NCBI GenBank assembly: GCA_018672475.1
Contig: JABHFS010000144.1
Coordinates: 1 to 32,120, forward strand
Source of the DNA: Gemmatimonadota bacterium
Lineage (GTDB): Bacteria; Latescibacterota; UBA2968; UBA8231
Length of the DNA: 32,120 nt
Direction of reading: 5' to 3'
Under the pieces are notes generated by a model. That model was not told the DNA's origin. It saw only the letters and a program-made list of their open reading frames with translations, and ran no database searches. Position 1 is the first letter of the stretch. Each line of letters starts with the position of its first letter. Made by a program: the position numbers and the translations under genes. Below, one piece after another: positions 1 through 7,583 of this stretch.

Positions 1-40
1 CAAATAGGGTATTTGAGAAAAAACTAAGCGCTGGTGTTTG

Positions 41-73
41 CCTGCCGATGAATAAATATAGCAGGTCGGCAGG
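41..73. repeat. 8-bp inverted repeat upstream of the first promoter
   Basis: CCTGCCGA at 41-48 is repeated as its exact reverse complement at 66-73, with 17 bases between the arms. It ends 15 bases before the -35 box of the promoter at 88-117. No T tract follows on the plus strand, so a factor-independent terminator is not well supported. It could be an operator or the end of an upstream transcript. The rest of positions 1-213 shows no convincing gene. Confidence 0.35.
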
Positions 74-87
74 TGGGGAGAAAGCCC

Positions 88-117
88 TTGACAGGCAGCT
101 ATTTCGGACACTATCAT
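88..117 (+). promoter_or_regulatory. sigma70-type promoter for the MinD/FlhG-like gene
   Basis: A perfect TTGACA (88-93) is followed after 18 bases by TATCAT (112-117), which matches five of six bases of the -10 consensus. A start near 124 would give a leader of about 90 bases. The ribosome binding site before the ATG at 214 is a GAGGGG stretch. This is one of the strongest promoter matches in the window, but it is predicted from consensus only. Confidence 0.55.
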
Positions 118-213
118 AGCTAATTGCAATGTAGTGAATGCGATGTAGCCTCTAGTGCGATCTCTTCGTCTGGTTTAGTGCCATTCATCAACAATAAATA
201 GAGGGGTTTCCAG

Positions 214-1251
214 ATGAGCAGACCGCTCGTCACGGAAGAACGATCGACATTGGATACTATCGTCTTAGACGGTGATGTCCCATCCAAGGCTATTTGGCCT
301 ATTGCGGGCGGGAAGGGCGGCACCGGCAAATCTACTCTTACTGCCAATATGGGTGTGGGACTCTCTCTGTTGGGCTACAAGGTCATTCTCGTTGATTGTG
401 ATTTAGGCGGTGCTGATTTGCACCTATTTTTTGACCAGATAGCCCCCGCACGTAGTTTGAGCCATTTCTTGACGAAGGAAACCGCAACGCTCAAGGAAGT
501 GTTACTGCCCACACCAAGCGAAAATCTCAAGCTCGTCTGTGGAGGGAATGAGATGATTGGCTTGGCAAACCTTCCCTATATGGTCAAGGAGAAATTGCTT
601 CGCCACATCATGACCTTGGACGCCGATTTCGTCTTGATCGATTTGGGGGCGGGAACGACGTTTAATACCTTAGATTTTTTTACGCTTTCAGACGATGGCT
701 TAATCGTTTGTACTCCGGAACCGCATGCCCGTGTCGATGCATACGGCTTTATCAAAAATACGGTTTACCGGAAGTTGCGACGGCAATTTGCGAAAAATGC
801 ACTAGTCAAGTCGACTATCGAGGAATTTGCTCGTAAGTCTGGCCGCAAGAGCGGGCGAATTCGCGAATTGCTCGAACGGATCACGCAGATCGACCCTGAT
901 GCAGGTGAAGTGGCCAAAGCACTAATGGCCGATTATCGTCCTCGTCTGATCCTCAATAGGGTCCGCTATAAACGCCAAATTGAAGAAGCCCATCGTTTTG
1001 TCGCATTGGTGAAGGAATACCTGTCGACGGAGATGGATTATGTCGGCTATGTGCGCAGTGATATGAAAGTTCTAGATGCATGTGAACGTCGACGTCCATT
1101 GATGATTGATAACCCGAAGGCTCCAGCGGCTCGCGACATTTATACGGTTTTAATGCAGGGTTTACGAATCCCTGATCGTCTGCATCGCTTTGAAGCGGAT
1201 AACAGCCGCAAAATGGCCGAAGTGGCCAAGATGGAAGCCAAATACTGGTAA
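214..1251 (+). CDS. MinD/FlhG-like P-loop ATPase
   Basis: A 345-residue SIMIBI-class ATPase. The deviant Walker A motif GGKGGTGKST is at residues 32-41, the switch segment VDCDLGGADLH at 60-70, and the Walker B-like strand FVLIDLGAG at 139-147. The pattern is that of MinD/ParA/FlhG proteins, which dimerise on ATP and place or count cell-surface machines at the inner membrane. The region after about residue 180 (basic, LRRQFAKNALVKS, then RKSGRKSGR) is longer than in classical MinD. No clear C-terminal amphipathic membrane-targeting helix is seen. No minC, minE, flhF or flagellar gene is adjacent, so the partner is unknown. It is preceded by a good promoter and a GAGGGG ribosome binding site, and followed by a GC-rich hairpin and a GT9 gene. 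The family is clear; the exact subfamily is not. Confidence 0.85.
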   Translation: MSRPLVTEERSTLDTIVLDGDVPSKAIWPIAGGKGGTGKSTLTANMGVGLSLLGYKVILVDCDLGGADLHLFFDQIAPARSLSHFLTKETATLKEVLLPTPSENLKLVCGGNEMIGLANLPYMVKEKLLRHIMTLDADFVLIDLGAGTTFNTLDFFTLSDDGLIVCTPEPHARVDAYGFIKNTVYRKLRRQFAKNALVKSTIEEFARKSGRKSGRIRELLERITQIDPDAGEVAKALMADYRPRLILNRVRYKRQIEEAHRFVALVKEYLSTEMDYVGYVRSDMKVLDACERRRPLMIDNPKAPAARDIYTVLMQGLRIPDRLHRFEADNSRKMAEVAKMEAKYW

Positions 1252-1258
1252 CTACAAC

Positions 1259-1279
1259 GCGCCGCCACCTTGGCGGCGC
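1259..1279. terminator. GC-rich hairpin after the MinD-like gene
   Basis: GCGCCGCCA (1259-1267) pairs perfectly with TGGCGGCGC (1271-1279) around a 3-base loop, 7 bases after the stop codon. The following bases (cttagcattcg) are not T-rich, so it may act as an mRNA-stabilising or attenuating hairpin rather than a full intrinsic terminator. Confidence 0.4.
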
Positions 1280-1299
1280 CTTAGCATTCGAGCGACTAG

Positions 1300-2370
1300 G
1301 TGCAGGTATCGTTGAGTAAAGGATCCTTGCTAGACAGGATTGCCCTGCGATGGCATAGTGATGCCGCCGAGCAGGAAGAACCACTCGATTTCTTTTCCGA
1401 TTTTAAATCGGCTCAAAAGGTTCTGATCGCCCCTAATGATCGGGTGGGTGGGCTTTTTTTGGGTGCTCCAATTTATAAACTCATCCGCCAAGCCTATCCC
1501 CAGGCGCATATCGGTTTGCTCGTAGATGAAAGCAAAGCCGCTATTGCAAAACAAATCCCCTTTGTCGACGAGGTTGTTACAGCGGCACTCGATAAATCCC
1601 TTTGGACCGGCGCATTTCGCAAGTCGCGGAATGATTTGAAGCATCTAGCGTTTGACCTCCTCTTCTGTTTGGGGGGGGATTGCAGCTTTCGCCTTGCTAT
1701 ATTGTGCAAGGATAGCGGAGCCAAGTTGCGCGTTGGCTTTGCCAGGGAAGGTGTTGCGCCCTTTAATATCGAAATTATTGGGAAAAACTCCGAAGATTAT
1801 GAGGTGCAGCAGTATTTGTCGATGTTGAGAACGATTGGGCTTGATGGGGATGTGGAACTCCATTGGGCCTTGGCCCAAGATAAGGCGGAGCAAGTTCGGA
1901 CGCGCTTTTTGGACGAGGACAATGCGAAGTCACCCATTATCGGCATCGATTTGGTCCGCGGCGAAGGAAAGGGATTGGCAAAAGGCCAATTCGACGGTAT
2001 TGTCGGGCGGGTGATAGAACGGGGGGCGAAGGTTTTATTGTTCTTTTCTCTCGCGGAGAAGAAAACGGTCAATTATCTTAAGGAAGCATACGGCAATCGG
2101 GTTATACTATTTGAACAGAACGACCTATTGGCTTCTGCCGCTTTGTTGGAAAGTTGTCAGGCTTTGATTGCTTGCAATACCGACCTATTGCATCTCGCAA
2201 TATCCCTGCAAGTGCCCGTCGTGGCTATTTTTGCTGAAAAGTCGGCACGGTGGATTGAGACCGGAAACCCCGCTGTCGGGATCGTCGAAGTGCAGGATCC
2301 ACGGGCGGCTACTGTCGGTCAAATCATCGAGGGGCTTGATATTTGCATTACAGGAAAAGCGTCAGCGTAA
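1300..2370 (+). CDS. Glycosyltransferase family 9 (heptosyltransferase-like)
   Basis: A protein of up to 356 residues with the two ends of a GT9/GT-B fold. The first Rossmann strand and glycine turn (VLIAPNDRVGGLFLGAPI) is at about 41-58, followed by the family-like LIRQAYPQAHIGLLVDE. The C-terminal donor-site segment CNTDLLHLAISLQVPVVAIF is at about 292-311, equivalent to the TGLLHLAAALGVPVVALF type in heptosyltransferases. Members move heptose or related sugars from nucleotide donors to lipopolysaccharide core or other glycans at the inner face of the inner membrane. The start is uncertain: GTG at 1300 has no clear ribosome binding site, and TTG at 1312 has AGG-rich sequence just upstream. 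It lies 48 bases after the MinD-like gene. The acceptor sugar cannot be told from sequence. Confidence 0.8.
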   Translation: MQVSLSKGSLLDRIALRWHSDAAEQEEPLDFFSDFKSAQKVLIAPNDRVGGLFLGAPIYKLIRQAYPQAHIGLLVDESKAAIAKQIPFVDEVVTAALDKSLWTGAFRKSRNDLKHLAFDLLFCLGGDCSFRLAILCKDSGAKLRVGFAREGVAPFNIEIIGKNSEDYEVQQYLSMLRTIGLDGDVELHWALAQDKAEQVRTRFLDEDNAKSPIIGIDLVRGEGKGLAKGQFDGIVGRVIERGAKVLLFFSLAEKKTVNYLKEAYGNRVILFEQNDLLASAALLESCQALIACNTDLLHLAISLQVPVVAIFAEKSARWIETGNPAVGIVEVQDPRAATVGQIIEGLDICITGKASA

Positions 2371-2421
2371 AATGAAATCTGAAGTCGGGTCGTTGCAACC
2401 CATGGATAAAAGGAGTCGATG

Positions 2422-2631
2422 ATGGAAGAAATGGTCGAGCCCGATCGCACGATTATGATCGTGTCAATTATAGGTCTGATCGTCATTTGGGGTAGTTTCT
2501 TCTACCATAAATTCGTTCAGGGAGGGGCAGAGGCCGGAGATAGCGAAGCAAATGCAGCAAGTGGGGCGGTGATAGAGGCCGGACCGCTACAAGGTGGGCA
2601 GAAAAAAAACAAAAACAAAAAGAAACGCTGA
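2422..2631 (+). CDS. Small single-span membrane protein with a Lys-rich tail
   Basis: A 69-residue product (70 if the ATG at 2419 is used; AGGAG at 2411-2415 is better spaced for 2422). A short acidic N-terminus is followed by one hydrophobic helix (IMIVSIIGLIVIWGSFFYHKF), an Ala/Gly/Glu linker, and a strongly basic end rich in KKNKNKKK. No family is recognised. The basic tail on one side of a membrane anchor suggests contact with lipid head groups or nucleic acid. It sits between the GT9 gene (51-base gap) and the E2 gene (20-base gap) and is probably cotranscribed. Codon use and spacing support a real gene. Confidence 0.6.
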   Translation: MEEMVEPDRTIMIVSIIGLIVIWGSFFYHKFVQGGAEAGDSEANAASGAVIEAGPLQGGQKKNKNKKKR

Positions 2632-2651
2632 GAAACGGGATAGAACGCAAT

Positions 2652-3896
2652 ATGGCAACTGAGATCGTCATGCCTAAATTGGGGCTGACTATGGAGAGCG
2701 GCACGGTTAGTGCCTGGTTGGTGGAGGAGGGGAAAGCCGTTAAAAAGGGCCAGGCTCTATTGGAGATCGAAACGGACAAAGTCACAATGGAAGTCGAGGC
2801 GCAGGTCGATGGAGTTTTGCGCAAGATCCTGGTTGAGGTGGGCAAAGAGGTCCCCGTATCTGAAGTCATCGGAGTCATAGCGGCGGCCGATGAAAATATA
2901 GAGAAGTATTTAAAGGTCATACCAGCACAAGCAGAAACTCCAACTTCAGCCATTGCGCCTCCGGCCGAGGTGGTTGCCGCACCTGTGTCCGAACAAAGAG
3001 TGCAGACTCCTGCGGCGACGATAGATGCTGGGGCTAGTGTTGATGGTCGGCGGCCACATAAAGCCTCCCCCAAAGCACGCAAAATCGCTGCAGATAAGGG
3101 AATTGATTTATCGCGGGTTACGGGTAGCGGACCCAGTGGGCGAATTGTGAGTTCGGATGTGATATCCCTGGTTGGCCAAGAACCATCTCAGATAATCGCT
3201 GCGAACCCGGTCGAAATCGGCGCTGGAGGGGAAATTACATTGAGCCGGGCTGAGCGGGTGGCAGCGGAGCGGCTGACCTCTAGTTATCAGCATATTCCCC
3301 ATATCCATATTTCAATGGATGTTTCCGCCGTTTGGCTGCAACAATTTCGTCAAGGTTACAAACTAGAAGGGAAGAAGATTTCTTTTAATGACTTGATTGT
3401 TAAGGCCACAGCCAAAGCTTTGGGAGAATTCCCCAGGGTGAATAGCTTTGAACAAGGCGGTGCTTTTCACTACGCGAGCCAGGTTAATGTCGGTGTCGCG
3501 GTGGCGTCGGAAAAAGGCTTGGTCGTCCCGGTAATTAGAGGGGCTGGTGACAAAACGGTCGAGGAAATTGCGATGGAAGGGGTACGTCTTGTTGATGCAG
3601 CTCGCCATGGGCGGTTGAGTCCCGATGATATGATGGGCGGGACCTTTACCATTTCTAATCTGGGCATGTTTGGCGTGTCGCGGTTCACTGCAATTATCAA
3701 TCCACCGCAAGTAGCCATATTGGCCGTCGGTGCCATTGAAAATAAGGTCGTTGCGGTCGGGGCCGACGCTTTCGCGGTTAGGCCACAGCTGACAATGACA
3801 TTGGCTGCTGACCATCGGGTTGTCGATGGAGCCTTGGCTGCTCGTTTTCTTGCTCGGCTAAAAGAAATCCTGGAAACGCCGGGTTTACTCGGGTAA
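2652..3896 (+). CDS. 2-oxo acid dehydrogenase E2 acyltransferase (lipoyl-bearing)
   Basis: A 414-residue E2 component with the usual three parts. An N-terminal lipoyl domain (about 1-78) has the lipoylated lysine in ETDKVTMEVEA (Lys43). An Ala/Pro-rich linker leads to a peripheral subunit-binding domain at about 138-172 (KASPKARKIAADKGIDLSRV). The C-terminal catalytic domain (about 190-414) ends in DHRVVDG with His388 and Asp392. E2 cores transfer acyl groups from lipoamide to CoA in the pyruvate, branched-chain or acetoin dehydrogenase complexes. The lipoyl-domain opening MATEIVMPKLGLTMESGTV resembles acetoin- and pyruvate-type E2. No E1 or E3 gene is in the window, so the substrate is undetermined. 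It is followed after 8 bases by a methyltransferase gene. Confidence 0.9.
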   Translation: MATEIVMPKLGLTMESGTVSAWLVEEGKAVKKGQALLEIETDKVTMEVEAQVDGVLRKILVEVGKEVPVSEVIGVIAAADENIEKYLKVIPAQAETPTSAIAPPAEVVAAPVSEQRVQTPAATIDAGASVDGRRPHKASPKARKIAADKGIDLSRVTGSGPSGRIVSSDVISLVGQEPSQIIAANPVEIGAGGEITLSRAERVAAERLTSSYQHIPHIHISMDVSAVWLQQFRQGYKLEGKKISFNDLIVKATAKALGEFPRVNSFEQGGAFHYASQVNVGVAVASEKGLVVPVIRGAGDKTVEEIAMEGVRLVDAARHGRLSPDDMMGGTFTISNLGMFGVSRFTAIINPPQVAILAVGAIENKVVAVGADAFAVRPQLTMTLAADHRVVDGALAARFLARLKEILETPGLLG

Positions 3897-3904
3897 ATCC
3901 GATT

Positions 3905-4666
3905 ATGGATCGAGAACGCTTGGAAGCCATTCGGGATATGGTTCGCAATACATATTCCGAGATGGAGGTGGTTTCCCGATATGCTCAAATCGGGCTATGG
4001 CCAGCTGAAGAGATTCTCGTCCTCGAATATTTTCCCGATGATGCCCGTGTGCTTGACATCGGTTGTGGAGCCGGTCGAACTACGATCCCATTAGCTGAAA
4101 TGGGGCTGGAGGTTGTCGGTATCGATTTTAGTCCAGCAATGATACAACTGGCGATGGAATTGGCCGCAGTTTCCAACGTCAACCCGGAATTTCAGGTGAT
4201 GGATGTTATGGATCTGAAATTTCCCGATGATAGCTTTGAGATAGCGTTTTTCTCCTATAACGGCCTAGAATTGTTGCCCGGTGCTGAGGGTAAAAAAATG
4301 GCTATGCGTGAAATTCACCGGGTTCTCAAGCCCGGTGGATTGTTTGTGTTTTCTACGCATTCTCCCTTTGCCTTGAATCAATTCGTTCTTTTGAGATTAA
4401 AGACCTTCTTGAAATTTATAGTGGGTAAGTTAATGGGGGTCCCCACCCAAGAGCGGGAGTTCGGCGAGCGGTTTAGCCGTGATTCAGATGAGGAAGTTAA
4501 ATATTTGCAGATTTTACCCCCCTTTATAATCCAACGCATGTTGCTCGATTGTCACTTTGAAATCGAATACTTCAATGCTCGGGGCCGTATTGAAGAAGGG
4601 AAGAAATGGCGGTGGCCAGGTATTATTGCCGATGGCGAGCGATTTTATATCGCCCGCAAAAAGTGA
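3905..4666 (+). CDS. Class I SAM-dependent methyltransferase
   Basis: A 253-residue methyltransferase of the Rossmann class. Motif I, VLDIGCGAGR, is at 49-58 and binds S-adenosylmethionine. VVGIDFSPAM follows as the acidic motif II, and HRVLKPGGLFVFSTHSP is the post-motif III segment typical of the Methyltransf_11/25 group. The acceptor is not evident. The C-terminal half, with a basic hydrophobic stretch (LLRLKTFLKFIVGKLMG), could touch membrane or a large substrate. It begins 8 bases after the E2 stop codon, so cotranscription is likely, but no functional link to E2 is clear. The remnant dioxygenase follows on the same strand. Confidence 0.85.
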   Translation: MDRERLEAIRDMVRNTYSEMEVVSRYAQIGLWPAEEILVLEYFPDDARVLDIGCGAGRTTIPLAEMGLEVVGIDFSPAMIQLAMELAAVSNVNPEFQVMDVMDLKFPDDSFEIAFFSYNGLELLPGAEGKKMAMREIHRVLKPGGLFVFSTHSPFALNQFVLLRLKTFLKFIVGKLMGVPTQEREFGERFSRDSDEEVKYLQILPPFIIQRMLLDCHFEIEYFNARGRIEEGKKWRWPGIIADGERFYIARKK

Positions 4667-4712
4667 TAATTATTGGGAATATGCCGATATAGATTGATAT
4701 AGGAAGGGAGCT

Positions 4713-4868
4713 ATGCGCTTCGATAGGGAATTTGACCAAAGCGAAAAGGCTGGGTTTGCTCAAGATGGCATTCTATTGAGTCGTGAGCCATTTAGCCCAC
4801 AACAGATTGTCGAATTATTGGATGTATTAGAAGAGCAAGAAGGTCTTTTGACAAGCCCCCAACCCTAA
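4713..4868 (+). pseudogene. Truncated phytanoyl-CoA dioxygenase N-terminus
   Basis: A 51-codon open frame with a strong ribosome binding site (AGGAAGGGA at 4701-4709) and an ATG at 4713. Its product contains KAGFAQDGILLSREPFSPQQ followed by an acidic helix. This matches the conserved opening of phytanoyl-CoA dioxygenase (PhyH) proteins, where 'FxxDGyLvlRglFSPEEv' leads into a helix. A normal PhyH protein has about 250-300 residues, and the Fe(II)/2-oxoglutarate ligands (HxD...H) would lie far downstream and are absent. After the TAA at 4866 no frame continues the family. It is therefore read as the 5' stub of a decayed or deleted gene. Identification rests on a short stretch. Confidence 0.55.
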
Positions 4869-5061
4869 GTAAGCTCGCTCCTCCGAACGGCTTTCCTTGA
4901 CAAGGGTCAGTGCGACCGATTATCTTCATTTTCGGTTGGCCATAGATCCCGCAACTGGTTTTAATACAATTTTTTACAACCTCTTCTGCATCTTTCCTAA
5001 TGGAAGTTTATTCGTCCTCCAGGAAGACTGAAGAGCGCGTTCTGTTTTCCGGAAATAATGC
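4869..5061. other. Intergenic region between the dioxygenase stub and ftsH
   Basis: About 190 bases with no supported gene. One forward frame stays open for about 45 codons up to a TGA near 5030, but it has no start with a ribosome binding site and no recognisable family. The region holds the predicted ftsH promoter. It may also be residue of the deleted dioxygenase, though no homology could be read. Confidence 0.4.
4897..4926 (+). promoter_or_regulatory. Predicted ftsH promoter
   Basis: A perfect TTGACA (4897-4902) is followed after 18 bases by TATCTT (4921-4926), which matches four of six bases of the -10 consensus. This would start transcription near 4933 and give a leader of about 130 bases before the ATG at 5062, which has only a weak GGAA ribosome binding site. 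No heat-shock operator (CIRCE-type) was noticed. Confidence 0.4.
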
Positions 5062-7065
5062 ATGAAATTTGATAAGAAGACCCAACTTTCGATAGCTTAC
5101 GCAATCCTGACCTTGCTTTTGCTGCTCAGTTTGCAAAATTATTTTTCGACCCAGGTCGAGAATGTCCCCTACAGCCAATTTCGCCACTGGGTGCAAGATG
5201 GTCAGGTGCAAAGATGCACTTTTATTGGCGAGTTCATTCAAGGCCGAGTGCTTATCGGTGGTGTCGATGGGAATTTCCGTACGGTAGCGATCAACGATCC
5301 CGAACTGCTGAGTTTGCTTGAAGAGAACCAAGTTGAGTATACCCGAGAGTCTGACAACAACTGGTTTACACAACTACTTTCTTGGATATTACCCGCGGTG
5401 TTCTTTGTCGGTATTTGGATGTTTATGGCTCGTCGTATGGGAGGTGGGTCCGGCGGTTTGATGTCGATTGGCAAGAGTAAAGCCAAAGTCTATATGGAGA
5501 AGGGGACGGGGATAACTTTTGACGATGTAGCGGGTATCGACGAGGCTAAAGACGAATTATTGGAAGTCGTAGAATTTTTACGCACGCCGGAGCGCTTTCA
5601 AGCTCTAGGGGGCAGAATACCAAGGGGAGTGTTGTTGGTTGGTTCGCCTGGGACGGGTAAAACCCTATTGGCAAAAGCCGTTGCAGGTGAAGCGAGTGTC
5701 CCATTTTTCTTTATCAGTGGTTCGGACTTTGTCGAAATGTTCGTCGGTGTTGGGGCTGCGAGGGTGCGTGATCTTTTTGAACAAGCAAAGAAACATGCTC
5801 CTGCTATTATCTTTATCGATGAACTTGATGCCTTGGGAAAGGCGCGTGGCGCAGGCTCTTTTGGGGGGCATGATGAACGTGAGCAAACCCTCAATCAGCT
5901 TCTGACGGAGCTGGACGGATTTGAAACGAATGCCGGTGTGATTCTTATGGGAGCGACCAACAGGCCCGAGATTCTGGATCCGGCATTATTGCGTCCAGGC
6001 CGTTTCGATCGCACTGTGGCCGTTGATCGGCCCGACGTAAAGGGACGAGATGCCATTCTCCATATCCATGCCAAGCAGGTCAAATTGGCCCCGGAAGTCG
6101 ATCTGCATAAATTGGCGGTTCGCACACCGGGTTTTGCCGGTGCAGATTTAGCAAATATCGTCAATGAAGCGGCATTATTGGCCGCTCGGCGAGACCGGAC
6201 CTCGATCTCGATGGCGGAGCTCGAAGAGGCGATAGAGCGTTCTGTCGCAGGATTGGAGCGCAAGAGTCGGGTGCTCAATAGGAAAGAGCGTCGCATCGTT
6301 GCCTATCATGAGGCTGGTCATGCGATGGTCGGGGAAATCTTGCCCGAAGCCAACCCGGTGCAGAAAATCTCCATCGTATCAAGGGGTGTTGCTGCATTGG
6401 GGTATACGTTGAATATGCCTTTGGAAGATCGTTATCTAATGACTCAGGACGAATTGCAGGATACGATGGCGGCAATTCTAGGAGGAAGGGCGGCGGAAGA
6501 AGTCGTTTTTAACGAGATTTCGACTGGAGCGGCCAACGATTTGCAGCAGGCGACGGAAATGGCAGGGCGCATGGTCAAGGAATTCGGCATGAGCAAAAAA
6601 GTGGGCATGGTTGCTCATCGGGAGGAACGCTCACAACAATTCTTGGGCATGGGGGGAGGGGATCGGTCGTATAGCGATGATACCGCGCGATTAATTGACG
6701 AAGAAGTGAAGGGGATCATCGGTACTGGATACGAACGGGCTAAGGAATTGTTGGCAGAACACCGCGAAGCCCTTGAGAGCATCGTCGAGATCCTTTTTGA
6801 AAAGGAAGTTATGGATGGTGACGAGTTGCGGAAAATTCTCACTGACCATGGAGTGGAACTGCCTCCGAGGCTGAAGGGTGAGTCTGAAGATAGTGTGGAG
6901 AAGGCGGTGGATACGACGAACCTAAAGAGTACAGCCTCTGCTCCAGCAGAGGCTCACGGTGAGTTGGGCTCTAGCACAAATGGTAATACTCCTCCCCCTC
7001 CTTCCGAACCCGAGGGGCCGAGTCTCGGCGAATTACCTCGCCCAGAGGACCGTGACGCGTCCTAG
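5062..7065 (+). CDS. ftsH: ATP-dependent zinc metalloprotease FtsH
   Basis: A full-length 667-residue membrane AAA+ protease that extracts and degrades damaged membrane proteins and short-lived regulators. Two N-terminal membrane helices lie at about 9-25 and 103-122 and flank the extracytoplasmic domain. The AAA module has Walker A GSPGTGKT at 194-201, the FVG pore loop at about 227-229, Walker B IIFIDE at 249-254 and the second region of homology with [20 protein letters not shown] at about 298-317. The zinc site HEAGH is at 416-420. The last 60 or so residues are a disordered Ser/Pro/Glu-rich tail. It is not next to tilS or hpt, as it is in many genomes. Its TAG stop overlaps the stop codon of the convergent RidA gene. 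Given the PspA operon further along, it may share the membrane quality-control role. Confidence 0.97.
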   Translation: MKFDKKTQLSIAYAILTLLLLLSLQNYFSTQVENVPYSQFRHWVQDGQVQRCTFIGEFIQGRVLIGGVDGNFRTVAINDPELLSLLEENQVEYTRESDNNWFTQLLSWILPAVFFVGIWMFMARRMGGGSGGLMSIGKSKAKVYMEKGTGITFDDVAGIDEAKDELLEVVEFLRTPERFQALGGRIPRGVLLVGSPGTGKTLLAKAVAGEASVPFFFISGSDFVEMFVGVGAARVRDLFEQAKKHAPAIIFIDELDALGKARGAGSFGGHDEREQTLNQLLTELDGFETNAGVILMGATNRPEILDPALLRPGRFDRTVAVDRPDVKGRDAILHIHAKQVKLAPEVDLHKLAVRTPGFAGADLANIVNEAALLAARRDRTSISMAELEEAIERSVAGLERKSRVLNRKERRIVAYHEAGHAMVGEILPEANPVQKISIVSRGVAALGYTLNMPLEDRYLMTQDELQDTMAAILGGRAAEEVVFNEISTGAANDLQQATEMAGRMVKEFGMSKKVGMVAHREERSQQFLGMGGGDRSYSDDTARLIDEEVKGIIGTGYERAKELLAEHREALESIVEILFEKEVMDGDELRKILTDHGVELPPRLKGESEDSVEKAVDTTNLKSTASAPAEAHGELGSSTNGNTPPPPSEPEGPSLGELPRPEDRDAS

Positions 7066-7517
7066 CTCATAGCGGCGATAACCTCCAATTCAACAGCAGC
7101 ACCCAAGGGCAAGCTAGGGGCACCGACCGCTAGACGGGCGTGTATCCCTCTGTTCCCTAGAACCTCAGCCATGAGGTCTGATGCGCCATTGATCACCTTC
7201 GCCTGTTCAAAAAAATTGGATGCCGACGCCACATACCCGCCCAAGCGGACGATGGTGACGTGGTCTAGGTTTCCCATCTCGGCATTCAGGACGCTCAGGG
7301 CATTTAATGCACAAAGCTGGGCAGCCGCATAACCCGCCTCCACATCAAGATCCTCGCCGAGTGTACCAGGATACTGTAATTTCCCATCGGCGATTGGCAG
7401 TTGGCCCGAGACGAATATTAACCCGCCACTCTTCACGGCCCTTGTATAGGCACCTGCGGGCTGTGGTGGGGGGGGAAGTTGCAAATTTAGTTCGCTAAGC
7501 CTGTCTAAAGCCGTCAT
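7062..7517 (-). CDS. RidA/YjgF/UK114-family protein
   Basis: A 151-residue RidA-like protein. The segment LPPPPQPAGAYTRAVKSGGL near the N-terminus and SGQLP at 37-41 are typical of the subgroup that carries a Pro-rich start. The C-terminal signature ARLAVGAPSLPLGAAVELE at 127-145 includes Arg128, which aligns with the substrate-binding Arg of E. coli RidA. True RidA hydrolyses reactive enamine/imine intermediates from PLP enzymes, but members of this divergent subgroup may have other roles. A good ribosome binding site (CCAGGAGT) precedes the ATG. The stop codon lies within the same CTAG that ends ftsH on the other strand. It is divergent from the MFS gene. Confidence 0.88.
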   Translation of the reverse strand: MTALDRLSELNLQLPPPPQPAGAYTRAVKSGGLIFVSGQLPIADGKLQYPGTLGEDLDVEAGYAAAQLCALNALSVLNAEMGNLDHVTIVRLGGYVASASNFFEQAKVINGASDLMAEVLGNRGIHARLAVGAPSLPLGAAVELEVIAAMS

Positions 7518-7548
7518 AAATACTCCTGGTTAATATGCTATCGCCAGT

Positions 7549-7576
7549 AATATAGCTTTATAGATTCACCCGGCAA
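7549..7576 (-). promoter_or_regulatory. Predicted promoter for the RidA-family gene
   Basis: On the minus strand, TTGCCG (7576-7571) and TATATT (7554-7549) are separated by 16 bases, upstream of the ATG at 7517. The site lies in the 66-base gap shared with the divergent MFS gene, so both genes may be controlled from here. It is a consensus match only. Confidence 0.35.
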
Positions 7577-7583
7577 GAGTGGT

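Noticed and set aside
953..1384. 143-codon minus-strand open frame over the MinD-like gene and GT9 start
   Set aside because: It lies antisense to well-supported genes, has no family features, and its composition is that of an opposite-strand shadow.
2483..3082. 199-codon minus-strand open frame rich in Ala/Ser/Thr
   Set aside because: It mirrors the lipoyl domain and Ala/Pro linker of the E2 gene; the composition comes from the antisense of that linker.
4897..5035. Open forward frame between the dioxygenase stub and ftsH
   Set aside because: It has no start codon with a ribosome binding site and no recognisable domain; the span is better explained as the ftsH leader and promoter.
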